Shown one piece after another: positions 34,644-43,982 of a stretch of DNA of 64,000 bases. The stretch lies in assembly GCA_035446985.1 (NCBI GenBank), contig DAOTGG010000002.1:1-64000 (forward strand), written 5' to 3'. The stretch's first letter is position 1, and every line of letters begins with the position of its first letter. The notes under the pieces were generated by a model that had not been told where the DNA came from, did no database searches, and worked only from the letters and a program-made list of their open reading frames with translations. Made by a program: the position numbers and the translations under genes. The DNA is from JAQUSX01 sp035446985 (GTDB taxonomy: Bacteria > Bacillota > Clostridia > Christensenellales > CAG-314).

Positions 34644-34883
34644 TTTATTGAAAATTTGTACAAAAAAGAAATACCTCTATTTAACTTAATAAAAGCTAAG
34701 TCTACTGCCAGTGGAGAGGCAAAAAATCAACTCTACTTCAATTTTTTTTTAAGTAGAGGGTGCAAAAAAAATAGTAGGTTGCATATTGATAATTCCTTTG
34801 TTACAATATTGTCGAAGCAAAAATCCTCCTCAAAGTTTTTTTGTTTCCTACGCGAAATATTATCGCGATCCTAAATAACTACA
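34644..34883 (+). other. Non-coding stretch ahead of an orphan terminator
   Basis: Part of a 610-base gap (34502-35111). No convincing gene. It contains a CTCTACTT (34731-34738) / AAGTAGAG (34751-34758) hairpin with a T9 loop and a CGCGA-rich palindrome near 34851-34868. It ends at a strong plus-strand terminator, so it may encode a small RNA. The part from 34928 to 35111 shows nothing I can identify. Confidence 0.35.
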
Positions 34884-34927
34884 AGACGGCTTGGCATTTG
34901 TTATGAACGCCAAGCCGTTTTGTTTTA
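34884..34927 (+). terminator. Strong orphan terminator
   Basis: Perfect stem CGGCTTGGC (34887-34895) / GCCAAGCCG (34909-34917) followed by TTTTGTTTT on the plus strand. No plus-strand gene lies between it and the degV terminator. Confidence 0.8.
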
Positions 34928-35111
34928 TATTATTCTACTTTTATATCTTGCTCTTATTTTAATCGCCGATTTACATTATTCAAAAATCAATATTAAACTT
35001 ATTTTAGTTCTCTCTATTCTACGTTATTTTTTTATTGTCTATAAAAATTTCAATCGTCTATCAAATTTTTTAACTTATTCTCGACAATAGCTAGTTATTA
35101 ATTGGTGTTAC

Positions 35112-35252
35112 TTATACGATAAAAGTTCCAATAGTTTTTTTAACGGACGGATTCGGTATTTTTTCAAGCCCGCCGATATTCATACAGGCGATGTCGTAAG
35201 AATCGGTTTCAACCGCGCGTTTTTCACAGTCGGAAAAATATAATATTTTCAT
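35112..35252 (-). CDS. Small ORF after DUF4363 gene (46 residues)
   Basis: Begins MKILYFSDCEKRAVE directly after the stop codon of the DUF4363 gene (TAA then ATG), which favours re-initiation. The protein of 46 residues has no membrane segment. Its first residues look like the start of some clostridial metallophosphoesterases (MKILYxSD), so it may be a gene remnant, but the rest does not match. No strong ribosome site. Confidence 0.35.
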   Translation of the reverse strand: MKILYFSDCEKRAVETDSYDIACMNIGGLEKIPNPSVKKTIGTFIV

Positions 35253-35627
35253 TTAAACAATATGCACCCAAATAGGTTTCATTAAATGCGGTATATATCT
35301 GGTCAGTTCTTCTACAACGCTTAGTTGCACGTATGCGTTATCAAAATCTCCCACAGTTACAAAACCCTTACTCTCCGCTATTCGCAGATTACATTCATAT
35401 ACGTCAACATGCGGCAAAAGGATTTCGGCTTTTTCCCTTAACGCCACCCAATTTTTTGTAAATTCTTCCATATCGTCTACGGTTATCGATTTGTTTTGCG
35501 CTTTATCCATTAACGTAAGCGTTTCGTAGTTTAATTTTTTGTATTCTTTTTCTAATATCACAAATTCTACAATACCGAAAGCCAAAATCAAAGCAATGGC
35601 GATTGATGCTATTATTATGCTTTTCAC
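35253..35627 (-). CDS. DUF4363 family protein
   Basis: Protein of 124 residues with one N-terminal membrane segment (about 4-22) and an extracytoplasmic helical domain containing the family pattern WVALREKAEILLPHVDVYECNLRIAES and YVQLSVVEELTRYIP. DUF4363 proteins are small, of unknown function, and in clostridia commonly follow a DUF421 (YetF) gene, as here. The start overlaps the DUF421 stop codon by 4 bases, so the two are translationally coupled and likely form a complex at the membrane (inference). Confidence 0.82.
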   Translation of the reverse strand: MKSIIIASIAIALILAFGIVEFVILEKEYKKLNYETLTLMDKAQNKSITVDDMEEFTKNWVALREKAEILLPHVDVYECNLRIAESKGFVTVGDFDNAYVQLSVVEELTRYIPHLMKPIWVHIV

Positions 35628-36304
35628 GATAACTCCTCCCCTTTTTGCAAATCCAATGTAAAATACGGTCTTTTTGTGGGCTGTATCAAAACATGGTTAT
35701 TGCTGTCCACGGTAAAAAGACGCACCGTCGATTCTTTAAGATGATGCTTGGCAAGCAAAGCGAAGACTTTTTGCTTATTTATGTCGTAGCGTTTTGCGTC
35801 ATCTTCATTCCATTTGCAATCCATAATAACGGGTATCGGCAGCGATTGCTGCTTGTCCTCCATCTTTTTTTTCGCGATAACCGAAAGCTGTCCGTTTGTC
35901 TCCATTAGCCCGTAATCAATTTCTTCAATAGAAAAATAACCCGCGTTTCTCAAAGCCTGCAATAAGTCGTTTACTTGCATATTCATTTCTTTTAACGCGT
36001 AACCGTTGATGCCTTGTTTATCTACAACCAGCACAGGCTTGCCCGACAAGATTTTTTGCATTGACGAGTTTTTTGACAGCAAAACAATTATTTGGTGAAT
36101 AACAAACATTGTCAAAATAGCGACGACGCCGTAAGTAATGGGAATACTTCGGTCAGCCATTGGAATGCAAGCAAGCTCAGAAATAACGAGCGTAATAACC
36201 AGCTCAAAAGGCTCCATTTCGCCGATTTGGCGTTTACCCATCATACGCATTACGGCGAGCAGTAGCGCAAATAATATAATCGCTCTTACAAAAATTATCA
36301 GCAT
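35624..36304 (-). CDS. DUF421 (YetF-like) membrane protein
   Basis: Membrane protein of 226 residues. Three hydrophobic segments occupy residues about 1-85 with the family block RMMGKRQIGEMEPFELVITLVISELACIPM, followed by a soluble domain including the SGKPVLVVDKQGINGYALKEMNMQVNDLLQALRNAGYFSIEEIDYG region (positions about 92-137). In Bacillus, YetF-type proteins are linked to spore germinant and membrane functions, but the biochemical role is unknown. The ribosome site is weak (AAAGGG about 13 bases upstream). It is followed by the DUF4363 gene. Confidence 0.88.
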   Translation of the reverse strand: MLIIFVRAIILFALLLAVMRMMGKRQIGEMEPFELVITLVISELACIPMADRSIPITYGVVAILTMFVIHQIIVLLSKNSSMQKILSGKPVLVVDKQGINGYALKEMNMQVNDLLQALRNAGYFSIEEIDYGLMETNGQLSVIAKKKMEDKQQSLPIPVIMDCKWNEDDAKRYDINKQKVFALLAKHHLKESTVRLFTVDSNNHVLIQPTKRPYFTLDLQKGEELS

Positions 36305-36620
36305 AATAATATTATTTGCCCTTTAAAATAAAAATATTTGTAAAGATAATCTTAATTTTTTATTTTAAATCAAAAAGAAAAAAGCTTGAATATTCAAGCT
36401 TTTTGTGCTGTGTTGTAATATTTTTTTTCAATTAATATTCGAACCGCATTGACTTGCTTAGTAAATAATTTATTTATGCTAAATCCTCACGCCAATTTCA
36501 GCATCGGAATATTTTTTATTCAGCTTTAATTCAGTAATAATTAGTAGACGCATTTGCGTTAGCAAAATAAATACTTAATTATGAGGAAAATACGCAAGCC
36601 AAACTTTAGTATCAATTTGT
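36305..36620. other. Gap with one hairpin
   Basis: A perfect AAAGCTTGAA/TTCAAGCTTT palindrome with T-runs on both sides (36381-36404) may end the ferredoxin transcript on the minus strand. Otherwise AT-rich sequence with no gene or known RNA visible. Confidence 0.5.
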
Positions 36621-36809
36621 TTATTCAACGCTTATAACAGAAACAGGACAACTGCCGCTTGCGTCTAATGCGGTATTTTCAGCGTTTGCCGGTATCGGCG
36701 TAACGTAAACTTCCGCCTTGTCGTCGTCACCCATACGGAATACCTCGGGGCATATAGTCGTGCAAAGCCCGCAGCCAATACAACCTTCTCTATCGATTTT
36801 TGCTTTCAT
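36621..36809 (-). CDS. Single-cluster [4Fe-4S] ferredoxin
   Basis: Small electron carrier of 62 residues. Cys10, Cys13 and Cys16 (CIGCGLC) with Cys54 (SCPVSVI) can ligate one 4Fe-4S cluster; Cys20 is extra and in related one-cluster ferredoxins such as that of Thermotoga can join a disulphide. The second cluster motif of clostridial ferredoxins is replaced by an acidic stretch (GDDDKAEVYV). AAAGGAGAAA lies 7 bases before the ATG. Stand-alone gene; the redox partner is unknown. Confidence 0.93.
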   Translation of the reverse strand: MKAKIDREGCIGCGLCTTICPEVFRMGDDDKAEVYVTPIPANAENTALDASGSCPVSVISVE

Positions 36810-37065
36810 TCTTTTTCTCCTTTATTTTTTATTTTTGCGAAAACGGCGTTTTTTGTTTATTAGTTTTTTTTGTTTCGAAACAAATTTTTTTCATGCCCGA
36901 AAACAGCATAATAAACCCAAAATATCTACCAAGTATTCGTGATTTTATTAACCTATCAAGTCTTAATTGAAAACTTGCTTAATCAACTTATTTTAACGCC
37001 CTCGCAAAATTTCTTAATAATATTTTACCACAAATATATAAATATATAAAAAAGTTACAGTTTTT

Positions 37066-37782
37066 TTATAGCGCGTTAAAAACGTCGCCCAAATCCGCGT
37101 TAATGACTAAATTCGCATTCCCATCAAAAGGCGTTTTGTCGCGGTTGATTAGAACGAATTTGTCCAACGAATAAAAATTTACCAGTCCCGCAGCGGGATA
37201 AACAGCAAGCGACGTACCCGCAACGATAAGCATATCCGCTTTTGATATAGCGTTAACCGCTGCCTGCAAAATTTTATCGTCCAGCGGCTCTTCATACAAA
37301 ACCACGTCGGGCTTGATTACTCCGCCGCAAACGCATTTTGGAACGCTTTCAAAATTTCTGATATAATCCACGCCGTAAAATTTGCCGCAATTAACGCAAT
37401 GATTACGATATACGCTTCCGTGCAACTCAAAAACTTTTTCGCTGCCCGCCGCTTGGTGCAGCCCGTCTATATTTTGCGTAATAACGGCGGAAATTTTGCC
37501 CTGTTTTTCCCATTCGGCAAGTTTTTTGTGAACAATATTAGGTTTTGCGTCAAGATACAGCATTTTGCTAAAATAAAAACGGTAAAACTCTTTTGCGTGA
37601 TTTTCAAAAAAAGTATGCGACAATATCGTTTCGGGCGGATAAGCGTAGCTACCTGAATACAAGCCGTTGACCGAGCGAAAATCGGGAATATTGCTCAGCG
37701 TGGAAACTCCCGCTCCGCCAAAAAATACTATATTATTGCTTTCATCAATCCATTTTTTTAATTTTTCAATTTTTTCTTTCAT
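37066..37782 (-). CDS. cobB: NAD-dependent protein deacylase (sirtuin)
   Basis: Sir2-family enzyme of 238 residues that removes acyl groups from lysines using NAD. Motifs: GAGVSTLSNIPDFRS (23-37, NAD binding; here GGAGVST), QNIDGLH (103-109), catalytic His121 in ELHG, zinc Cys129, Cys132, Cys150 and Cys152, and the GTSLAVYPAAGL block. Start at 37782 chosen for the AAGGAATT site just upstream; the longer frame to 37860 has no site and a poor N-terminus. Stand-alone gene. Confidence 0.95.
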   Translation of the reverse strand: MKEKIEKLKKWIDESNNIVFFGGAGVSTLSNIPDFRSVNGLYSGSYAYPPETILSHTFFENHAKEFYRFYFSKMLYLDAKPNIVHKKLAEWEKQGKISAVITQNIDGLHQAAGSEKVFELHGSVYRNHCVNCGKFYGVDYIRNFESVPKCVCGGVIKPDVVLYEEPLDDKILQAAVNAISKADMLIVAGTSLAVYPAAGLVNFYSLDKFVLINRDKTPFDGNANLVINADLGDVFNAL

Positions 37783-38055
37783 AATTCCTTCGCCTATTAG
37801 ACTTAACTCTATTTGCAACGTTTTTTTACGTCTATACAAAGAATTTTTAATTTTACTCATCGATTATCTTATCTTGTCACTCTGCCGACATATTAAAAAA
37901 TTTATATCTAACCTTTGCTAGACAGACACAAATAAATTGCAAGATTTAATAATTTTTTTCCTTAATATAATTTTAACATAAATGCGATGCAGATTTAGAT
38001 ATTTTTTTAGGTCAATCAAATTTTTTGACTGACCTAAAGTGATTTTATTAAATTT

Positions 38056-38715
38056 TTATCTTTCGTTTTCTTTTAAATCAAGTGCGTCGGTTTTGTCTGT
38101 CAAACCTTCCTTTTGTTTTTCGCAATCGGTTACCGCGGTCTTTTTATCGTCGGCATTGTTGTAATTTTCATCGCCTTTAAGCAGTATTTTGTCCAAAACT
38201 TTTGTGTCAATCACAATGAAAGTCAAAATAAAGTTAACGACCACCATTATAATTTGGAACGGAACTCTGCCTAACCAATAGATCCAAAACGTTTTACTGA
38301 ATCCGTCCAGACTCCAAGACAACCACCACCAAAGACCGTAAGTATTGAGTCCCGCCGTGCAAACAACTCCGCAGGTAATGGTAGCCAAAAGAAGTTTGTC
38401 GTATTTTTTGAGCTTCGGTATCATCCAAATAAGAGCGGGAATAAGACCGAGTAAGGCGGACGAAACGGCGATATACGGATTGTAAAAAGCCGCTTTCGGT
38501 GAGATAAGATGCCCTAATAAGTCCCCCAAAAAACCTACCGTAAGACCTGGCACAGGTCCAAGGTAAATGCCGGCTAGAAAACAAATAAGATAAGTAAAAG
38601 CCAGCGTGTTGCTTCCGGTCGCATTGAGCGGAACGGAAAAAATGTTTGCGACCACGTTAAGCGCGACAAAAACCGCAGTAAAAGCGATTTTGCGCGTACG
38701 CGACATTTTTGACAT
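38056..38715 (-). CDS. ECF transporter S component, folate type (FolT-like)
   Basis: Substrate-binding membrane subunit of an energy-coupling-factor transporter, 219 residues, with about six hydrophobic segments (up to residue 170), an N-terminal RTRKIAFTAVFVALNVVANIF block and a GPVPGLTVGFLGDLLGHL loop typical of folate-family S components, then a charged cytoplasmic tail of about 50 residues. The THF riboswitch in its leader argues strongly for folate as substrate. The EcfA/A'/T energising module is not in the window, as usual for group II ECF systems. Start at 38715 is set by GGGAGG 7 bases upstream; that site is itself inside a hairpin. Confidence 0.9.
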   Translation of the reverse strand: MSKMSRTRKIAFTAVFVALNVVANIFSVPLNATGSNTLAFTYLICFLAGIYLGPVPGLTVGFLGDLLGHLISPKAAFYNPYIAVSSALLGLIPALIWMIPKLKKYDKLLLATITCGVVCTAGLNTYGLWWWLSWSLDGFSKTFWIYWLGRVPFQIIMVVVNFILTFIVIDTKVLDKILLKGDENYNNADDKKTAVTDCEKQKEGLTDKTDALDLKENER

Positions 38716-38722
38716 AAAAAAA

Positions 38723-38741
38723 CCTCCCACGCAAAGGGAAG
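38723..38741 (-). promoter_or_regulatory. Hairpin covering the folT ribosome site
   Basis: CTTCCC (complement of 38736-38741) pairs with GGGAGG (complement of 38723-38728), followed by seven T. It can act as ribosome-site sequester or as terminator, and is the probable output of the THF riboswitch. Confidence 0.7.
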
Positions 38742-38836
38742 TCCGTAAAACGCGCGGTTAAAATTTCCACGCGAAAATGTTTATGCCCGAAAAAACCAAG
38801 CCGTCGGACATAATTTGTATTTTTCACAACGGACGC

Positions 38837-38911
38837 GACATACCACCGCAGAGAAAAATCTCTTTCGTTGTCGGACGACTTCCCATTCCGACACACTTAA
38901 CGCGATATGCC
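38837..38911 (-). promoter_or_regulatory. THF (tetrahydrofolate) riboswitch
   Basis: On the minus strand the element has GGCATATCGCGTTAAGTGTG at its 5' end, then GGAATGGGAAGTCGTCC, ACAACGAA, an AGAGA/TCTCT hairpin, GCGGTGGTATGTC at the 3' end. These are the ordered landmarks of the clostridial THF aptamer; GGCATATC and GGTATGTC close helix P1. It normally lowers folate-uptake gene expression when THF is plentiful. Confidence 0.93.
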
Positions 38912-38925
38912 TACTTTGCAAAATC

Positions 38926-38954
38926 AATATATCATACTAATCATTAAAAGTAAA
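38926..38954 (-). promoter_or_regulatory. Promoter of the THF-riboswitch transcript
   Basis: TTTACT (complement of 38949-38954), 17-base spacer, TATATT (complement of 38926-38931), placing the start about 8 bases before the aptamer. Confidence 0.7.
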
Positions 38955-39079
38955 GCAAACCTCGAATTTATAAAATTTTTTTTAAGTGTTTCTTTCCTAA
39001 TATTTTTTATAAACTTAAAATGCTTGATTTTATAGTAAAGTAACTATTAAGTTTTTGCAAAAATGCATAAATTCGCCAA

Positions 39080-39106
39080 TAAAAAAACGCCGAATATTCG
39101 ACGTTT
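39080..39106 (-). terminator. Terminator of the uvrBA unit
   Basis: AACGTCGAATATTCGGCGTT on the minus strand followed by TTTTT, 22 bases past the uvrA stop. Confidence 0.85.
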
Positions 39107-39127
39107 CTTGTTTTTAATTTATTAAAT

Positions 39128-41953
39128 TTAATTTTTCAGTTTTTGATTTTCCAAGTGCGCTTTCAAAAACTTACCCGTATAGCTTTTTTCATTTTTCGCT
39201 ATTTGCTCGGGTGTGCCGACCGCCACTATTTCGCCGCCTTTATCGCCGCCTTCGGGTCCAAGGTCGATAATATAATCGGCTACTTTTATAACGTCAAGAT
39301 TATGCTCGATAACGATAACAGTATTGCCGTTAGCGACAAGCCGCTGCAAAATCGAAATCAAATTATCCACGTCAAAAGAGTGCAGTCCCGTCGTCGGTTC
39401 GTCCAAAATATAAACGGTTTTTCCCGTGCTTCGTCTGGCTAATTCTGTGGCAAGTTTTACCCTTTGAGCTTCGCCGCCTGAAAGAGTGGTCGCGCTTTGA
39501 CCAAGCTTTATATAACCCAGTCCCACGTCGAAAAGGGTTTGCAGTTTATTGCTTATTGACGTAATATGTTTGAAAAATCCCAACGCCTCTTCCACCGTCA
39601 TATCCAGTACGTCGGCTATATTTTTACCTTTATATTTTACTTCCAGCGTTTCTCGATTATAGCGTTTGCCTTTACATACGGGACATGGCACGTAAACGTC
39701 GGGCAAAAAGTTCATTTCTATACGCAAAATTCCGTCGCCGAAACAGTTTTCGCATCTTCCGCCCTTTACGTTAAAACTAAACCGCCCTATCTTGTAACCC
39801 CTTTCTTTTGCGTCAGGAGTAGCGGCATATAGAGTACGGAGCGGCGTGAATAAATTTGTGTATGTCGCGGGATTGCTTCGCGGATTGCGTCCTATCGGGC
39901 TTTGGTCGATAGAAATAACTTTGTCAAGATTTTCGTAACCGATAATGTCGCCGCACTCGACTTTTTTCTCGCGCGCGCGGTTAAGTACGTGTTCGAGTTT
40001 CGGCAGTAAAGTCTCGTTAATCAAAGACGATTTTCCGCTGCCCGAAACGCCAGTAATGCAAGTGAACGCGCCGAGCGGAATGTCTATATCTATGCCTTTA
40101 AGATTATTTTTCTCCGCGTGTTTGATACTCAGATATTCGCCGTTTCCCTTACGCCTTTCGGTCGGTACGGGAATAAATTCTTTACCCGAAAGATACTGCC
40201 CAGTCACAGATTGCGGACAAGCGATAATATCTTCGGGTGTTCCAGTCGCGACGATTTTGCCGCCGTGAATGCCCGCTCCTACGCCGACGTCCACTATATA
40301 ATCCGCGCTCATTATCGTTTCTTCGTCATGCTCTACCACAATCAAAGTGTTGCCAAGATCGCGCAGACGTTTTAAAGTGGCGATAAGTTTTTCATTATCA
40401 CGCTGATGAAGCCCGATGCTCGGTTCGTCCAAGATATAAAGCACGCCAACCAGTCCGCTGCCTATCTGCGTAGCGAGACGTATTCTCTGCGCTTCGCCGC
40501 CCGACAAACTGCCGCTGGAACGGGAAAGAGTAAGATAATTCAGACCCACATCCATTAAAAATTTTAATCTCGCTTTTATTTCTTTTAAAACGACTTCGGC
40601 GATAATTGATTTTGTTTTATCAAGTTTTAAAGTTTCAAAAAAATGCAAACATTTATCTATGGGCATCTGCGTAATATCATATATATTTTTGCCGTCGATT
40701 TTTACGCTCAATACTTCTTTTTTCAGTCTTTTTCCGTGACAAGTTTCGCATTCCGTCGTAACCATAAAGTTTTCATATTCCCGGCGGGTGTAGTCGCTTG
40801 TCGTTTCTTTGTATCGGCGCGTCATCATCGGAATTATGCCTTCCCAACGCGAATTATAATATCTGCCGTCGCTCATTTTTACCTGGAACTTTTCGCCGCC
40901 GCCGCCGTACATAATAAGGTCGTATATTTTTTTCGGCAGCTCTTTTACGGGAACGTCGCACGAAAAACCGTAGTGAGCGGACAAACTTTCAAAATAATTG
41001 TACATCCAGCTGGTGTTATCGAGCGAAAATCCCATCATTCTTATCGCTCCGTCGTGAAGCGATTTTGTTGTGTCGGGGCAAATAAGATTTTCGTCAAAAC
41101 TCATTTTGAAACCAAGTCCCGTGCAGTCGGGGCATGCGCCGAAAGGAGAGTTAAAGCTGAACATTCTGGGTTCAAGTTCTTCTATCGTAATTCCGCAGTC
41201 GGGGCAAGTGTATTTTTCCGAAAACAGAGTTTCTCCTTCGTCTGTCGCCACCGTCACCAGTCCTTCGGCAAGTTTTAACGCCGTTTCAACGCTGTCGGTC
41301 AGACGTGTATTGGAATCTTCTTTTAAAACTATTCTATCGATAACCACGCTGATACTGTGCTTGTTGTTTTTTTCAAGCTCAATTTCGTCGTCAAGCGTAT
41401 ACTGAATACCGTCCACAACAATACGTATAAATCCGCTCTTTTTTAACTGTTCAAAAAGCTGACGATATTCGCCTTTTCGTCCGCGAATAACGGGAGCGAG
41501 TATTTGTATCTTTGTGCCAATGGGCATTTCTTTGATTTTATCGGTAATTTGATCTATCGTTGTGCGTTTGATTTCTTTTCCGCATTCGGGACAGTAAGGA
41601 GTGCCTACGCGCGCGAAAAGCAATCTTAGGTAATCGTATATTTCAGTCACCGTGCCTACTGTGGAACGGGGATTGTTGTTGGTCGTTTTTTGGTCTATCG
41701 AAATAGCGGGTGAAAGCCCCTCAATATACTCGACGTCGGGCTTGTCCATTTGTCCTAAAAACTGTCTTGCGTAAGACGACAGGCTCTCGATATATCTTCT
41801 TTGTCCTTCGGCAAATATCGTATCAAAAGCCAGCGACGATTTGCCGCTGCCGCTTATGCCCGTAAAAACGACGAGTTTGTCGCGGGGAATACGGACGTCT
41901 ATGCCTTTAAGATTGTGCGCTTTCGCGTTTTTTACGTAAATTTCGTTCATCAT
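39128..41953 (-). CDS. uvrA: Excinuclease ABC subunit A
   Basis: DNA-damage recognition ATPase of nucleotide excision repair, 941 residues, full length. Two ABC modules are visible, each with Walker A (GISGSGKSS near 34, GVSGSGKSS near 640) and signature (SGSLSGGEAQRIRLA, ATTLSGGEAQRVKLA), plus three zinc modules with paired CxxC motifs (for example CPEC...; CPDCG...CPDCTG; CENCFGDG...CPVCKG). The start has two adjacent Met codons and no strong ribosome site; the first is used here. It follows uvrB at 52 bases in the same direction. Confidence 0.98.
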   Translation of the reverse strand: MMNEIYVKNAKAHNLKGIDVRIPRDKLVVFTGISGSGKSSLAFDTIFAEGQRRYIESLSSYARQFLGQMDKPDVEYIEGLSPAISIDQKTTNNNPRSTVGTVTEIYDYLRLLFARVGTPYCPECGKEIKRTTIDQITDKIKEMPIGTKIQILAPVIRGRKGEYRQLFEQLKKSGFIRIVVDGIQYTLDDEIELEKNNKHSISVVIDRIVLKEDSNTRLTDSVETALKLAEGLVTVATDEGETLFSEKYTCPDCGITIEELEPRMFSFNSPFGACPDCTGLGFKMSFDENLICPDTTKSLHDGAIRMMGFSLDNTSWMYNYFESLSAHYGFSCDVPVKELPKKIYDLIMYGGGGEKFQVKMSDGRYYNSRWEGIIPMMTRRYKETTSDYTRREYENFMVTTECETCHGKRLKKEVLSVKIDGKNIYDITQMPIDKCLHFFETLKLDKTKSIIAEVVLKEIKARLKFLMDVGLNYLTLSRSSGSLSGGEAQRIRLATQIGSGLVGVLYILDEPSIGLHQRDNEKLIATLKRLRDLGNTLIVVEHDEETIMSADYIVDVGVGAGIHGGKIVATGTPEDIIACPQSVTGQYLSGKEFIPVPTERRKGNGEYLSIKHAEKNNLKGIDIDIPLGAFTCITGVSGSGKSSLINETLLPKLEHVLNRAREKKVECGDIIGYENLDKVISIDQSPIGRNPRSNPATYTNLFTPLRTLYAATPDAKERGYKIGRFSFNVKGGRCENCFGDGILRIEMNFLPDVYVPCPVCKGKRYNRETLEVKYKGKNIADVLDMTVEEALGFFKHITSISNKLQTLFDVGLGYIKLGQSATTLSGGEAQRVKLATELARRSTGKTVYILDEPTTGLHSFDVDNLISILQRLVANGNTVIVIEHNLDVIKVADYIIDLGPEGGDKGGEIVAVGTPEQIAKNEKSYTGKFLKAHLENQKLKN

Positions 41954-42005
41954 TGATCTTGCTCTACCGATTTTTTCCTTTAGTTATGTTTTATTTAATC
42001 AAAAC

Positions 42006-43982
42006 TTAATTTTGTTTATTATTTTTCGCTTTGCCGACTTTTTCTATCCTTTTGGTGAGTTTGCCGACGGTTTCCCTTAACTCTATCGCTCTTTCAAAAT
42101 CCAGTTGTCCAGCCGCTTCTTTCATTGCAGCGGTAAGACGGGTAACCTCCGCTTTCATTTCTTCCAGTCCCATTTGAGCGGATTCTTTTTTGGTTATTTC
42201 AAGGCTGTTCGCCACGTTATGCTCGATGGATTTTGGAATAATATTATTTTTACGGTTGTATTCGCTCTGTATTTCTCTGCGGCGGTTTGTTTCGCTTATC
42301 GCCCTTTCCATACTGCCCGTGATGTTATCGGCATACATAACAACCCTGCCCGCAACGTTACGCGCGGCTCTGCCTACGGTCTGAATGAGCGCGCTTTCCG
42401 AACGCAAAAATCCTTCTTTGTCGGCGTCCAAAATAGCCACTAACTGGACTTGCGGCAAGTCAAGACCTTCACGCAAAAGGTTAATGCCTACCAGTACGTC
42501 AAAACTGCCTTTTTTCAATCCCGATATTATGTCTATACGCTCTAAGGTATCTATGTCGCTATGCATATATCTGACTTTTATATTTCTCTCGGCAAGATAT
42601 TTCGTCAACGCTTCCGCCATACGCTTAGTGAGCGTTGTCACGAGCGTTCTGCCTTTATTTTGCGTAACGGCGGTTATTTCGGTAATAAGGTCGTCTATTT
42701 GCCCTGCCGTGGGTCTTACAATTATTTCAGGGTCGACAAGTCCCGTGGGGCGAATAATCTGTTCCACAATTTGCCCAGCCTGAGACATTTCGTATTCAGC
42801 GGGGGTTGCGGAAAAACAAATCAACTGTCCCAAACGCGCGTCAAATTCTTCAAACCTTAATGGTCGGTTGTCGTACGCGCTTTTTAAGCGAAAACCGAAC
42901 TCCACCAGATTATCTTTTCTTGCTCTGTCGCCGCGGTACATACCCCTGACCTGGGGCAGCGTCATATGACTTTCGTCCACAAAAGTCAAAAAATCTTCGG
43001 GGAAATAATCAAGCAAAGTATAAGGCGAATCACCGGGTTTTCTGCCGTCAAAATATCTGGAATAATTTTCAATACCCGAGCAGTAACCTAATTCGCGTAT
43101 CATTTCTATGTCGTAACTGACACGTTGGCGCAACCTGTACGCTTCTATTATTTTTCCTTGGTCCTCAAAAGCCTTGACTTCGTCTTCCATATCTTTTTGA
43201 ATTTTACCCAAAGCCTCGTCTACCGAGATGCCGTTAATCACGTAGTGCGACGCGGGGAAAATAATCGTGTGCAATAGTACGGATTTTACATTTCCGTCAA
43301 CCGCGCCGATTTCGCAGATACGCTCAACCGTGTCGCCGAAAAATTCTATCCTAATGCCTACGTCGCTGCTGTTTGCGGGGAAAACTTCCACTATGTCGCC
43401 CCTTACGCGGAACGTGCCGCGCGCAAAATCCATATCACTGCGCTGGTACTGAATTTTGACAAGTCTTTTTATGACTTCTCCACGGCTAATTTCATCGTTT
43501 GGACGCAGACTGACGCTGTTTTTGTAATAATCATCTGGTCCGCCCAAGCCGTAAATGCACGATACCGAAGCGACGACAATCGTGTCCTTGCGCTCGAATA
43601 GCGAACAAGTGGCGGAGTGGCGCAACTTGTCAATTTCCTGATTTATTTCCAATTCTTTTTCAATATACAAGTCGCGCGATGGAATGTAGCTTTCGGGCAT
43701 ATAGTAGTCATAATACGAAACAAAGAATTCCACCCTGTTAGAAGGGAAGAATTCTCTAAATTCGTTGCACAACTGCGCCGCCAAAGTTTTGTTGTGACAA
43801 ATAACCAAAGCGGGGCGGTTGGTGCGGGCAATGATATTAGCCATTGTAAAAGTCTTGCCGCTGCCCGTTACGCCGCGCAAGACTTGTTCACGCAAACCGT
43901 CGTTAAGTCCCGCGACAAGTTTGTCAATGGCTTGCGGCTGGTCACCGCAAGGTTGGTATTTTGATACTAATTTAAAATCCAT
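42006..43982 (-). CDS. uvrB: Excinuclease ABC subunit B
   Basis: Damage-verification helicase-like subunit of nucleotide excision repair, 658 residues. Motifs: Walker A GVTGSGKTFT near residue 40, the damage-probing beta-hairpin region YYDYYMPESYIPSRD, DExx box FVDESH, helicase motifs TLTKRMAEALTKYL and QTVGRAARN, and a C-terminal UVR motif that binds UvrC (about 620-655). Its ATG directly follows the coaX stop codon (TAA then ATG), so it is translated by coupling. uvrA follows. No uvrC is in the window. Confidence 0.98.
   Translation of the reverse strand: MDFKLVSKYQPCGDQPQAIDKLVAGLNDGLREQVLRGVTGSGKTFTMANIIARTNRPALVICHNKTLAAQLCNEFREFFPSNRVEFFVSYYDYYMPESYIPSRDLYIEKELEINQEIDKLRHSATCSLFERKDTIVVASVSCIYGLGGPDDYYKNSVSLRPNDEISRGEVIKRLVKIQYQRSDMDFARGTFRVRGDIVEVFPANSSDVGIRIEFFGDTVERICEIGAVDGNVKSVLLHTIIFPASHYVINGISVDEALGKIQKDMEDEVKAFEDQGKIIEAYRLRQRVSYDIEMIRELGYCSGIENYSRYFDGRKPGDSPYTLLDYFPEDFLTFVDESHMTLPQVRGMYRGDRARKDNLVEFGFRLKSAYDNRPLRFEEFDARLGQLICFSATPAEYEMSQAGQIVEQIIRPTGLVDPEIIVRPTAGQIDDLITEITAVTQNKGRTLVTTLTKRMAEALTKYLAERNIKVRYMHSDIDTLERIDIISGLKKGSFDVLVGINLLREGLDLPQVQLVAILDADKEGFLRSESALIQTVGRAARNVAGRVVMYADNITGSMERAISETNRRREIQSEYNRKNNIIPKSIEHNVANSLEITKKESAQMGLEEMKAEVTRLTAAMKEAAGQLDFERAIELRETVGKLTKRIEKVGKAKNNKQN

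Noticed and set aside
34656..34874. Plus-strand open frame in the 610-base gap
   Set aside because: No ribosome site and low-complexity translation; the hairpins in it suggest RNA rather than protein.
38657..38896. Minus-strand open frame of 79 codons before folT
   Set aside because: It overlaps the THF aptamer and its output hairpin; the RNA elements explain the sequence.
39143..43964. Many long plus-strand open frames opposite uvrA and uvrB
   Set aside because: They are shadows of the highly conserved antisense genes; none has a ribosome site or family motif.
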